From positions 310,001 to 374,000 of the forward strand of contig JAJUPC010000221.1 in the NCBI GenBank assembly GCA_023614405.1: a DNA stretch of 64,000 nt, given 5' to 3'. How positions within the stretch are numbered: the stretch's first letter is position 1; every line of letters starts with the position of its first letter. The notes beneath the pieces are model-generated. The model saw only the letters and a list, made by a program, of their open reading frames with translations. It was not told where the DNA came from and did not search any database. This DNA comes from Avena insularis. Its lineage: Eukaryota; Streptophyta; Magnoliopsida; Poales; Poaceae. Position numbers and translations under genes: made by a program. This document shows, piece by piece, positions 32,014 to 43,496 of the stretch.

Positions 32014-32300
32014 TGTAGCATCCCAATTGTCTAACAATTGTAATGCTACTTGGTCTAGTAATATAATGGCTACTTCAAATATATAATTGTTGCATCATCA
32101 TTATATCATGCTCATGTCATCATGCCACCTTGCATTTGAGCATCATACAAAACCCTTTTTGATTTGGTTCTTCTCTCATATGCATTGTAAATTGTATTTG
32201 CCTCTTGATATTGTATTTGGTTCTTGATATATTGTTTAATGCCCAAGTTGAGTTGGGGGCATATCTTTTATTCCACTCCACCACCCTTTCTTTTCACCAC

Positions 32301-32310
32301 CTTATAAATT
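32301..32310 (+). promoter_or_regulatory. TATA box in the C/D middle LTR
   Basis: CTTATAAATT about 290 bases into the LTR, repeated at 54143-54152 in the right LTR. Upstream of the pyrimidine-rich stretch, it is the best promoter candidate of the family. Confidence 0.5.
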
Positions 32311-32934
32311 CCACCATCCAACTAAATATGAGCTTTGCATTTTATTTGAGTTACCTCTAGTTCATGTGGGTTGGGATGGATCCAATTCTTGTCCACATGA
32401 TCTCATCTTAGCATCATGTTGTTTTCACATCATTGATATATGAGAGACACATGGCCACCTTTGCATGCCTTGTGAGTGGAACCTTTCTCCTAGCTTCCAT
32501 ATGGTTTATCATGGAATTATGCTCATGTTGGAATATTTTGGGACTATTGATCATCTAGTGGAACATACACACTAGCATGTCCCATTCTATTTCAAACATG
32601 GCTATCTCCATCTATTCCACTTGGAATTCTTTCTAGATTCCTTTGCTTGGGCCTTACTCCAATTTTGGGAATGCATAATAATAATGCCATGTAATAACAT
32701 TGTTTTCACAAGAATCAACATGGCATTAAATATTTGCATGGGCCATGCAAGTACCACCTTTTGCTTGTCATTTGGTTTTTACTTGTTTTTGGTGGGATCA
32801 TGCCATCTCTCATCTACCTCTCTCTCTTTTAGCTTGATCTTATTTGATCATGCTTAAACCACCTCACCCTCTCTTTTCCTTGTCTAGTTCTTGCTTGATC
32901 TTGCTTGATCTAGTTTGGAGCATGCATACTCCTA

Positions 32935-33852
32935 AAACCCTAGCTCACCCCCTCTCTCTAACCCTCTATCTAAGTTCCCTCTAATCACCACCCCATCATC
33001 ACCTTACCCCTCTACCCCACTCTCCAAACCACCCCATCTAACCTAACCTCACACCCCCCTTTAAGCTAAACCCTAGCTCCTCCCTAATCCCCCTCTCTCC
33101 TCTCTCACCACATGGTCACCCTGGCCCCCCAGCCGCCCCACCTGACCACCCCAACCCTAGCTCCCAACCTATCTCAAACCCGAGCCTAGCTCTATCCTAA
33201 CCGAGGCTACCCCCCTCCTCTCTCTAGCTCCCTCTCTCTCTGCCAAGGACCACCCGAGCCTGCCCCTGCCTCGGCCTCGCCTCGCCCCACTGGACGCCAC
33301 ATGCCTGTCCCCGCCTGGACCAAGCACGTGAAGAAGGAGAGGAGGAAAAGGGGCACCGAGGCCACCTTTCCCATCTACCTGCTCTCCCACGGCATCCTCC
33401 TCCCTCCCGCCTTATCTCCTCCCCACGGCTCTCCTCTGCTCTCCCAGATCCGCCCCATATCCTCCCCTCTCGCCTCCTTTTCCACCGCCGTCACACACCT
33501 CGCCAAAACCTCAGCCTCCACTGCCCGCCGATCCAGCCAGCGTGGCCGTCGTGGAAGTGGTCGAGGACGTTCCTATGCTTCCCCGCATCGTCCCCACCAT
33601 TGCCGTCGAGGAGGAGAAGGACCGAGCCGCCAGAACCAGCGCGAGGCCTTGAAACCCTAGCCGTCTGTCTGCGTCTCGTCGATCACCAGCGCCTCAAGCC
33701 GAACCGACCATGTCGACACACTCCCGGTGAGCTCCCCAACCCCAGACATCCTCGCTGCCGCCGTCTCGCTAGATTCGCCCGGACGTTTAAATGCGTGCGC
33801 CTGCGGCGCCAAGCGATCGCTTCGCTCCGCGTCGCGCTAAACCCTAGCTAGG
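32935..33852 (+). promoter_or_regulatory. Cluster of telobox-like AAACCCTAGC motifs in the C/D LTR
   Basis: Motifs at about 32936, 33068, 33152 (AACCCTAGC), 33652 and 33838. The same five occur in the right LTR at about 54770, 54903, 54981, 55509 and 55715. Teloboxes (AAACCCTA) are known plant promoter elements and bind telomere-repeat-binding factors; a role here is inference. Confidence 0.45.
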
Positions 33853-34760
33853 CCCGCCGCCTCCTAGCACCAACCTGCCGCTAGCCACTGGTTCGCCACC
33901 AGCGCCCGCGGTCGCGTCCTCGCCGCCTCACTTGCTGCAATGTCATGTACCGAGGCGCCGATCGCCGATGTTAAGATGAGATGTTCATGGCGGCGTTTGC
34001 GAAAAACCCCGCCTTTCCTTTCTTTATGCATCAACCAGCGGTACCTTTTGGGCCCACCTTCAGCCCGGTTCATGGCTTTGCAAAGAACCCCCCTCTAGAA
34101 AACTCAACCCGCCGCCCTTGGCCCCATCCACGTCTTTTTTCATTTCGCCACCACGCGTGGACCAGCGTGGTCGATGGCCCACTGTCATTCGCTTGAGCTA
34201 GAAATGTAGTGCAAACGTTTCGCCGTGGAATCTGTGGAATCCCAGCCTGGCCCCACCTGTGGCGTCATGGCTAAGTTTGAGTGGGTGAGAAAAGTTTCTG
34301 TTTAAGTCTGTTTTAATTCAAACTTATTTCAAATTAATTCAAATTCAAAATTAAATCTGTTTTTAATTATCTTTTGAAATATAAATCCATTTAATGCAAA
34401 TAATATATGTTTTCAAATCAGAAAAATGTGAGGATTTCAAATATGCAATCCAAAATATATTTGGAACACTTTAAAATTCCAAGTTGGTTTAATTACAATA
34501 AAATGCCCTTTTCACTAATTAATTAATAACTTTAGTTTTATAACTCCAAATTTAATAAATAATATGTCTAAAATGATCAGCTCGACGAGACCTTTCTGTT
34601 TATGCATTCCATGGTTTGATTTGAAGCATGCATCATATAAATATAATGTATACAGCAACTAATCTGAGAATAAAATGGGGCCAAAACTAAATAAAATGCT
34701 TTATTATTGTATTCCACACCTCACCCATGCCATGCTACTTTATTGCTATGAAAATTGTGC

Positions 34761-34765
34761 ATCCT
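34761..34765. repeat. Target site duplication ATCCT, left copy (element B)
   Basis: ATCCT here and at 46664-46668. The uninterrupted sequence GTGCATCCTTCATCATGG is present at about 56637-56654 in the right C/D LTR and proves the insertion point. Confidence 0.95.
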
Positions 34766-37246
34766 TGTAAGATCCCTCCTTATTAAAGGAAAAGATCCCT
34801 GTGATTGCAATGCTAGTCCCTGGATCAATTCTAGCATCCACAGTTTAAGATGAAGTACACAGATACAAAGGTCGTTTATTACAGTCATTCCAGAGATAAA
34901 ACATAGTCTTTTACAACTCATGGCAAAAGGCCTAATACAAGAGTTTATGGAATATGTAAATAAACATAAGTCTTCATCTTCATGTGCCACAGGCAAGCAT
35001 GTTGAGTGTAGACTCATGACTCCTATTCATCATCAGAGTAACCTGCAACATCATAAGTTACAGCCACAGAGGGTCAATACTTTGGAATAGTATTGGCAAG
35101 TGATACCTTAGTATATTTTAAGTGGACTATAATACTATATGCATTTGGCTGGTGGAGCTTAGGCTTGCATTGCTCAAAATAGAGTTTTCCTTATCTTTTT
35201 GAAAACACTAAGTTTTTGTTTGGCAAAGACTATCCCAAGGTATCTACCAATCAAAGACTGAAGATCCACTCAGGGCATCTACCAATCAAAGACTGAAGAT
35301 CCCTTAACCCTTGTTCACCCACAAGTTTTATTCAGAAATTGGAGTGATGAGATTCTTGAAGTTTCCATGTCTTGATGCTCAAATTGTCCTTTACCAGGGA
35401 CATGGCTAAGTACTTAGATTTTACACTCTGCAGAGGTGGTGCACTTTCCCCACAAGCCTTGGTTTCCCAAGACATGATCCTTGATAGCCTTTCCTTAGTC
35501 AAATGGACGCGCTCCAACCTATCATCCCATCTACCACCCACTGTCCAAGAAACTAAGTTCCAGCATCCTAAGATCATGGCAGAGCCCATATTACCAAGTG
35601 GTTGCACTTGAAGCTTCTCAACATTTGACAACTCAAATATCTTTGTTCCTGGGTGGCCATCCACAAGTGAGATACACAAGGTTCACCAGTACCCCTGGCT
35701 TTGTGTAACCACTCAACATATCCCATTCTTTCCATTCCACCCAGGTGATTCATTAACTTAGTTGTTTTGTTAAATAAAAACAAGTCCTTAGACTTAGAAT
35801 ATTTTTCCATAGTGTGAATATATAAACCACCCTTGTTTTCTAGTAGCTAGGCTAAGCATGGCATGGCAACTTATCTTTAGGGAATTTTCCTAGCAATTCT
35901 AGCATTCTATTCTAAATAGGATTTCCCATCATCAATTGACAAAAGTAGCATGCAATTCCTAACAAAATATATCTAATGCAAGTATAAAATATAGGTATGG
36001 AATATTCATGAAGATATCACTTGCCTTGGTAGTGTGGAGAGTAGCACTCGTCACAATCACAATCACTAGCAAAATCTACACACAAAGTTATAGCACACAA
36101 TTACACACAAATATATACAAACAAAAATATTATGAATGCATGCATGCATGAATCTACCAAGTGATGATTTTTAAAAACTCAACCAAGCAAGTGCATGAAT
36201 ACAGAAACTAAACAAGTCACAAAATAGCCAAGACAACTTAAATGTCGGAGTAGATGTCGCCGTCGGTGCTCGCGGTGTCAAGTGGAACCGGCGACCTGGG
36301 GCAGTACAAGACGGACTAGTGAGGTCAGGAGGTGCGCCAAGACACGCTGAGTCAGATTGTAAGAACGAGAAGCAGAGGGGAGCTCTGGACTCACCGGAAT
36401 CGATCGTCGGAGAGGCTCTGTCTGCGGCGGGGCAAAGCTGATTGAGGACAGCCTGGTGGCGGAGTGAGTGAGGTGTTTGGGGGAAAAATATCGCGAGGCA
36501 GAGAGGATCTTATAGCCGGGAATCGACGGGAAGCCGAGGATAAATGCCCATTTACGCGCCATTACCGCCATCGGTGCTGCAATGCGACGTGGTCGTCGTG
36601 ATGCAGGGGAAAACGAGGCGACGTGGACCGGCCCGCTCGTCGATGAAGAGTGCGAGGTGGCGGTGGGTCTGTCTGTCGGCGACTTAACGCGTCTTCAGCG
36701 TGTGAGAAGGAAAAGGAGATCCCGGGTGGGCTCTGGGCTTGATTCTTCTTTGGGCAGATTCTGGCCGCCGGCCCTTTCTTTTCTTTAGGCCTTTTCTTTT
36801 TCTAATTCCATTTTCTGAATAGAATTTGATATGAATTCAAATCCTTTTGAATTCAAACTGCTTTGGGGATTTTTGCAGGGTTCTGTGGGTTCATAAACAA
36901 TCAAATATCCTAGTGGTTACCTTGCAAAGGCTTAGACAAGCTTGGGTTTCAAAATAAACAGAGATTTGCTCTAGTTGCAAATATTTGAAATAGGGGTTTG
37001 AAACTATTTCTAAATTTGGAATCTTGGGTTTAAATGCTACTCCTAATCTTTCCAATCATGGAGGCAAGCAAACAAGGTCATGGACAAACAAATCCCAAAG
37101 GGTGGTGGCCAATTGAGACAATTTGCCCACATGAAATCATAGCTCAAACTTGTGCCTCTAAATGATTTTGAGAAAAACCCTGTATGAATGAATGATGCAA
37201 GGATGAAATGAATGAGTTTTTGAAACATGATTTTTGGGATGTTACA
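34766..37246 (-). repeat. 3' LTR of element B, with an internal deletion of about 0.7 kb
   Basis: Ends TGTAAGATCCC (34766) and TGTTACA (37246). It measures 2481 bp against 3167 bp for the 5' LTR. The sequence jumps at about 36241 from the counterpart of 44961 to that of 45674. The TATA box is at 36507-36515. No gene is seen. Confidence 0.93.
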
Positions 37247-37285
37247 AATCTAACCCCCTTAAAATGAATCTCGCCCTCGAGATTC
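37247..37285 (-). promoter_or_regulatory. Polypurine tract and hairpin of element B
   Basis: A purine run with five G touches the LTR end at 37246. GAATCTCG (37266-37273) and CGAGATTC (37278-37285) form the hairpin. Here the hairpin is still coding: the last pol codons read ESRGRDSF before the stop. Confidence 0.8.
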
Positions 37286-38540
37286 GGATTGGCTAGCAAA
37301 TAGGTAAGGGTGGTCTTTCCGAAGATCGTCTTCTCTCTCCCATGTTGCTTCTTCTTCGGAATGATGGTTCCATTGTACTTTGCAAAACTTGATGGTTTTT
37401 GTCCTTGTGACTCTTTCTGTGGTCTCAAGAATCTTGACAGGCTTTTCTTCATAGGTGAGATCACTTTCTAGTTGAACTTCTTCCAAAGATATGGTATCCT
37501 TCAAAGATGTTTCTTCTATTTCTGGGTGACATTTCTTGAGGCTCACATGAAAAACATTATGGACTGCTAATAAAGATCTTTGGCATTCGATTTCATATCT
37601 GACTTCTCCCTTGCGACTTAGAATGTTGAATGGTCCTACATATCTTGGTGCTAACTTTCCTTTGACTCCAAATCTTTTTACTCCACGAAGTGGTGATACT
37701 CTAAGATAAACTCTATCCCCAACTTCGTAAGTGACTTCTCTACGCTTAGCATCTGCGTAGCTTTTCTGTCGAGACTGTGCTATCTTCAATCTGTCTCTAA
37801 CCAATTTGACCTTTTCTTCGGCGTCTTTGATAAGATCTGGTCCAAACAAACTTCTTTCTCCCACACCATTCCATAGAAATGGGGTGGTACACTTTCTTCC
37901 GTATAGAAACTCGAATGGTGCCATCCCAATACTAGATTGGTGACTGTTGTTGTAAGAGAACTCTGCGTAAGGCAGACTTTCATCCCAACTTGCCCCATAG
38001 TCTAGGGCACATGCCCTCAACATGTCTTCAAGAATTTGATTAGTCCTTTCTGTTTGTCCATCAGTTTGAGGATGAAAAGCAGTGCTGAATTCCAACCTCG
38101 TTCCTAGAGATTCATGAAGCTGTCTCCAAAAGTGAGAAGTGAATTGAGTTCCTCTATCAGACACAATACTCTTAGGTACTCCGTGAAGGCATACAATTCT
38201 GCTCATGTAGATTTTGGCTAACTTTGCCTTTGGTATAAGTTGTCTTTACGGGTATAAAATGAGCCACTTTAGTTAGGCGATCTACGACTACCCATATGGA
38301 ATCATACCACCCTGGTCCTTGGTAATCCAAGAATGAAATCCATACCAATATTTTCCCACTTCCATTCAGAATAGGCATTGGTTGAAGCAAACCTGCTGGT
38401 TTCGATGCTCTTTCACTCTACTACACACGTCACACAAGGCAATGTGTTCGCGATGTATGTCCTTTAAGATTGTTCCACCAAAACCTTTCTTTCATATCCA
38501 TATACATTTTGGTGTTTCCGGGTGAATAGAATCTGAGAGT
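37259..38540 (-). pseudogene. Element B integrase with chromodomain; 315-codon frame open at 37259-38206
   Basis: The open part begins in the core with VSDRGTQFTSHFWRQ and FHPQTDGQTERTNQ (Asp and Glu of the DDE triad). It continues through GMAPFEFLYGRKC and KGKLAPRYVGPFNI to the chromodomain VQWNHHSEEEATWEREDDL, and ends ESRGRDSF. The first core Asp lies upstream in another frame (38172-38390, VVVDRLTKVAHFIPVK), and the zinc part (about 38420-38540) is broken again. The chromodomain aromatic and acidic positions look normal. Confidence 0.9.
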
Positions 38541-40175
38541 TATGGGCTTCTTGTAAAATCAGCTTCCATTTCGGATCTTGTGGAACACAAATCGTTTTCG
38601 TGCCATAAAGTACCTTGTTCGTCCATATGGAAACTTTTAGCTTTCCCTTGGCTAATCCTTTCCTTGATCTCTTCGATCTCTTTATCCGTCTTTTGGGCTT
38701 CTTTAATCTTATCCAACAGAGTGGGTTGAACATCCAAAGACATGAGATGTCCTTCCGGCACAATCTCCAACCTGAGTTCCTTGAATTGCTTACACAAGTC
38801 ATCTGGCAATTCACCTTTGGTAAGGCCATTTACAAACGCTTTACGACTTAGGGCATCTGCTACTACATTTGCTTTACCGGGGTGGTATTGCAAATTCAAG
38901 TCGTAATCCTTGATAAGTTCTAGCCATCTTCTTTGTCTCATATTGATCTCCTTCTGGGTGAAGATATATTTCAAGCTTTTATGGTCGGTGAATACTTCAC
39001 AACGTTTTCCCAAAAGGTAATGTCTCCATGTTTTGAGTGCATGGACTACAGCGGCTAACTCTAAATCATGAGTAGGATAATTTACTTCATGAGTTCTGAG
39101 TTGTCTCGAGGCATAAGCCACAACTTTTCCGCCTTGCATAAGTACGGCACCTAATCCTTGATGAGAAGCATCACAATATACTTGGAAATCCTTTTCCAAA
39201 TCTGGTAGGCACAGTACTGGTGCTGACACAAGTCTCTTTAATTCTTGAAAGCTGAGTTCACATCCTTCAGACCAAGCAAATTTCTTATCTTTCTTTAACA
39301 ATTCTGTCATTGGTTTAGCAACCTTAGAAAAAATTTCAATGAATCTTCTGTAGTAACCTGCTAAACCAAGGAAGCTACGAACCTCTTTTACATTCTTAGG
39401 AGATTCCCATTCTGTCACAGCCGAAACTTTAGCAGGATCAACTGCTACACCATCCTTTGTCATAACATGACCAAGAAATCCAACTTCCTCTAACCAAAAC
39501 TCACACTTGCTGAATTTGGCATAAAGCTTATGTTCCCTTAGTTTCTCAAGTATCAAGCGTAGATGTCTTTCATGCTCTTCCTTGCTCTTGGAGTAGACTA
39601 AGATGTCATCGATGAAAACGACAACGAACTTGTCGAGAAATTCCATGAACACTTTGTTCATCATATTCATGAAGTATGCGGGCGTTGGTTAAACCAAAAG
39701 GCATCACGATTACTCATACAATCCATACCTCGTGGTAAATGTTGTTTTAGGTATGTCTTGCTCTCTTATCTTGAGTTGAAAATAGCCTGACCGAAGATCA
39801 ATCTTCGAGAACACACATGCTCCTTCTAGCTGATCAAACAAGTCATTTATTCTTGGCAAAGGATACTTGTTCTTGATGGTTACCTCGTTGAGAGAACGGT
39901 AATCTATGCATAACCTTTGAGTTCTGTCTCTCCTTTCTCTGATCAAAAGCTGGAGCTCCCAAGATGAAGAACTTGGCTGGATGAATCCTTTCTCGCAATT
40001 GTTCTCCAAGTTGTTTCTTGAGTTCCTTAAGTTCGTCAACTGACATTTTATAAGGCCTTTTTGCCCTTGGTCCAGAACCTGGTTCCAAATCTATTATAAA
40101 CTCCACATCTCTATCTGGTGGCATTCCCGGTAACTCTTCTGGGAACACATCCGGATACTCACACAATTGGCACAC
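38540..40175 (-). pseudogene. Element B reverse transcriptase and RNase H, broken once near 39.69 kb
   Basis: 39843-40175 opens with [20 protein letters not shown], in frame with the protease upstream. RT fingers ([24 protein letters not shown]) lie at 39710-40039. The frame 38540-39670 carries [11 protein letters not shown], the RNase H block [28 protein letters not shown] and [15 protein letters not shown]. Breaks near 39.68-39.72 and 39.95 kb are small deletions against element A (ATGCGGGCG against ATGCTGGAGCG, for example). All catalytic motifs are otherwise present. Confidence 0.9.
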
Positions 40176-40620
40176 CGTCCATGCTAACCCCTTAAGAGAA
40201 TTTAGCTTGCTTCCTTTAGATTTAAAATTTTACTTAAATGTTATCCTCTTACCTTGAGGGTTGTGAGTGAAATTGTGTGATTTGCACAATCTAGTACTCC
40301 CTCATACTTATCCATCCAATCCATTCCCAAAATTACATCCAATCCTTGGGAATTTAGGATTATTAGGTTTACTGGAAACTTATGTTTTCCGATCTCTATG
40401 ACTAGATCGGCATCCAAGACTCACTATCATATCCCCTCCTAGAGAGCTAACTTTTATCGGACACCCAATGTTTTCAGATGCAAACCCATTTATATCAACA
40501 AATGCTTTTGATATGAATGAATGAGATGCACCAGTGTCAAAGAGTACAAATGCTGAGATGGAATTGAGTCTGAACTTACCAAAGAACGGCATCGGGTTCT
40601 TCATAGACCTCCTCCACATT
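40176..40620 (-). pseudogene. Element B aspartic protease region
   Basis: [15 protein letters not shown] with catalytic DTG lies in the frame open at 40380-40673, +1 relative to gag, as in element A. The downstream block around 40200-40380 has small indels and the second protease motif is partly disrupted. The frame re-enters RT without a shift. Confidence 0.82.
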
Positions 40621-41637
40621 GATGTGGTTAACCTGTCCTTTCTGAAAAGGATTGGGCTTGTTAGGTCCTTCAACGTTCTTCTCGGGCACTCATTAGCATA
40701 ATGCCCCGACTTCTTGCATTTGAAGCATTCAACCGACTGTTGTCCTTCTTAGGTTGACTTCCACTTCCACTATGGTGGCTCTTATATCCACTCTTGTGGT
40801 TCTTGTACTTATCATTGTCATGGCTGCGATGATGCTTGTTGTCATGACGGTTGTGGTTGTGGTGCTTGTTAAACTTCCCATGCTTGTGGGATCCGAAGTG
40901 ACACTATCATCATAGTGAGATCGTTTATGAGACGATCCCAGCTATGCTTGTCAGTGTTTCCTCTTTCTACTCTCAACTTGCTTCATTTTATTCTCCACAA
41001 TAACAGCCTTGTCACACAGGATGATAAGTTGGAACATATGCCACGACATTTGCAGATTCAGTTCATCATTCAAGCCTTCCAAACTTTTCCTTCCTTTTGG
41101 CATCGATGTCAACCTCATCCGGTGCATAGCGCCAAATTGTTGAACTCTTCAATATATTCAGCCACGCTGTGGTGGTGTTGCTTCGAGTTGTGAAATTCCT
41201 TCTTTTCGGGCTCATCATTCACAGTGAGATATGTGTAGTCAAAGCCATCTTCAAAGATAGCCCAAGTCACTTCATCAATAGGCGTGGTAATCTGAAGTTG
41301 TCCCACCATGCGGCGGCTGGTCCTTCCAGATGTCTGTGCGAACCCGACCTTTTCAGCATCTGTGCATCCCACGGTCACTAAGTCTTTGTTCACGAGCGTA
41401 GCCAATCATTGGCCACCATGGGATCGATCGTTCGAAAACTTAGCTGGCCTCGCCTTAAATCTGGTGAGCATATCAAAACACGGAGGGTTGTTGTTGTTGT
41501 TGTTATTGTTATTGGGGTTGTTGTTGTTCGTTCGATGAACGTCGTCATCATTTGCATAAGGCGTGTTTGCGCATTCATCATTTGTTGCATTTCCGGGTAA
41601 TGTTGGGGTTGGGGTTGGTGTTTGCGACGGGAGGCAT
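40576..41637 (-). pseudogene. Element B gag, several frameshifts
   Basis: The start corresponds to ATG 41635-41637. Pieces are readable: MQQMMNAQTRLMQMMTTF (41390-41590), VNKDLVTVGCTDAEKVGF and AEYIEEFNNLA (41115-41405), the His-rich linker and the zinc knuckle near 40700. It ends with the same VLW-stop as element A at 40576-40578. Indels cluster at CAG/CTG sites. Confidence 0.85.
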
Positions 41638-41821
41638 CATGGTTTATTCATATAGAGATAAGAATGAGATACCCTTACATGATTTATGCACAATACATCA
41701 CACAAGCAGACATATAGCATGCAACACAAGGATAAAGCTAAACAACAAGATAACAAAAAGTCTCAAAGTACAAACACACAAGTGGCAAGCCATCCACATA
41801 TCGGATGGTCCAACAATAAGT

Positions 41822-42662
41822 TCACAAATAACAAGTGCGGTAAATAAAGATAATCGAGTAGTCAAATCTACTGTCGGCATCAATCTCCTCCTCGACAAAG
41901 GTAAGACCTGCGTTCTCCATTGCGGTCTTGTTCTCCTTGACGGTAGTGGTCAAAGAGTCGATCTTGGCCTTGAGAGCCCTCTTCTGGGAACGAAGCCTCT
42001 CAATCACTGTCTGCCGCTGCTCTAACTTTCAAGTCCTTGGACTGCAGTTCCTCGGTCATATCACGAATCCTTTTGTTCCTATCTGGACACGCTTCTCTTG
42101 ACTCTTGAACTTACGGTCTTGGGTCTCGAACTTCGCTCCATCTCCTTGACTATCTCGTCTGCTGCGAAGAGCTTGTCCTTCTCGCGAAGGCTGCACAGGC
42201 TCGTCATTACTAAGCATGGCGTTGGTCCTATCGGTATCCACGTGCCTAATAAGAGTCTCTAAGTCCTGGAGAATGCAGGCGTGTCGGCTCTTGTGACCCT
42301 CGAGTCGTCCTCAAAGTCGATGGACTCTCAAGTAGTCATCACGCCTTCCAAGGCGTGGAAGTGAGTGCCTCTAACCTGTCGGGAGTGACGTCCTAACAGT
42401 CGTCTATCGGATCCTGCATGACAACCTCTATGCCTCTCTCCTGTCGCCGTGCATAAGCTTGAAGACGATGGCCTCCGTAGTAGGCTCGGTCAGCGTCTGG
42501 CTGGTTCACCTTGAAGCCCCAAAGGTCCTTCCTCTCAAACTTGGTGAGTGGGTGCACCGTAATGATAGGAAGAGGGAGATCGAGTAAAGTAGTAAGCTCT
42601 ACGATACGAGGACCAAAAGCAGGTAACTGGAACTCCTCAACAGTCTTGATGGCAATAGGCAT
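41822..42662 (-). pseudogene. orf0b of element B
   Basis: Begins at ATG 42660-42662 (MPIAIKTVEEFQLPAFGPRI), directly after an AG that follows a T-rich spacer, as in element A. The first 89 codons are open; then pieces at 42056-42241 and 41822-42007 hold the coiled-coil part (QKRALKAKIDSLTTTVKENK). Function not recognised. The break points differ from those in A. Confidence 0.6.
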
Positions 42663-42855
42663 CTATTTATAAGATTGAAAAGTTAGAACAACACAATTTA
42701 AGATAAACAAGACAAACATTCAAACACATTCTTGGGACACACAAAATTATACAAGTCATGCATACAAGAATCCATTACATCAACCAAGGTTCAAACTTAT
42801 TTAAGGTATCCTTTTGGAAAATAAGGTGATAGGTGGTGGTCCAACTAAGTGCGCT

Positions 42856-43359
42856 TTACAATCCTATCTCATTGGATCTGGTGGCTAACACAATGTTCCT
42901 AGTGGCAATCACCCTATCTTGTTCACATGCTTCTATCACTAAGTCTATAATATCTCCTCTTAAGGATTGGTTGGTGATTTCCAACTCTTGGGTATGTTCC
43001 TTCTCTTTCTCTAAGTCTTTTGGAGGTTGAGCATCTTGCACTTGACTCTAGCACTTAGTTCCTTGATAGTCTTCCAAGCTGCTTCTTTTGACTCAAAGAA
43101 TGTGGTGTGCATAAAAGTGTTGGTGTACATGCAGAAGCCCTTTTCTTTGTGGTTGTCTTCCTTATTCTTGTACAAGTGAAGTTGCACCCACCAATACTCC
43201 ACTCCATCCTCCATCCTTTGGAAAGCCTTTGTACCTTTCTGCACCATGTACTCCCATGGTTTCCATGAGGTCCTTGAGAATCTTGGGAAACTCAGTCTCA
43301 CACTCCAAAGTCATGGTCATGAGTGGTCCTTTCTTCACGGCTTAGTTGACGGAGTTCAT
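42856..43359 (-). pseudogene. orf0a of element B
   Basis: Counterpart of 6922-7428. The start MNSVN is followed by a stop (TTC-to-TAA type change near 43343). Frame breaks lie near 43290 and 43020. VEYWWVQLHLYKNKEDNH and FCMYTNTFMHTTFFES are conserved with element A, as is the C-terminal helix (RGDIIDLVIEACEQDR). Function not recognised. Confidence 0.65.
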
Positions 43360-43480
43360 CTACAAATAGAGATGAGAATGAGAAGATTAGAAAAGTTCTG
43401 AGAAGAATAGACAAGTGTAGAAGAAGTTAAAATTTTCCTTAGTGGTTTCCAATCCTAGGGTCATAATCCTCAGGCAACAC

Positions 43481-43494
43481 TGGTGCTGATACCA
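43481..43494 (-). promoter_or_regulatory. Primer binding site of element B (initiator Met tRNA)
   Basis: Minus strand TGGTATCAGCACCA, two bases from the LTR end at 43497; AG is missing from the usual TGGTATCAGAGC. The ATG overlapping it (43493-43495) opens an 18-codon frame that has the same length in element A (7510-7566). Confidence 0.82.
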
Positions 43495-43496
43495 TC

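Larger units (their letters stand above)
32014..34765 (+). repeat. Middle LTR of the C/D composite, left part
   Basis: Starts TGTAGCATCCC at 32014 and matches 53857 onward. It contains a terminal palindrome (32015-32049), a TATA box (32301-32310), a long pyrimidine-rich section (about 32860-33260), a GC-rich section (33290-33960) and an AT-rich section (34300-34560). It is interrupted by element B after ATCCT (34761-34765). Total LTR length is about 4.63 kb with the part at 46669-48547. No gene is seen; frames at 33301-33851 are chance in GC-rich sequence. Confidence 0.93.

Noticed and set aside
33301..33851. Plus-strand frames in the GC-rich part of the C/D LTR (also 54733-55714)
   Set aside because: Frames are not kept between the two LTR copies; they lie in an LTR leader.
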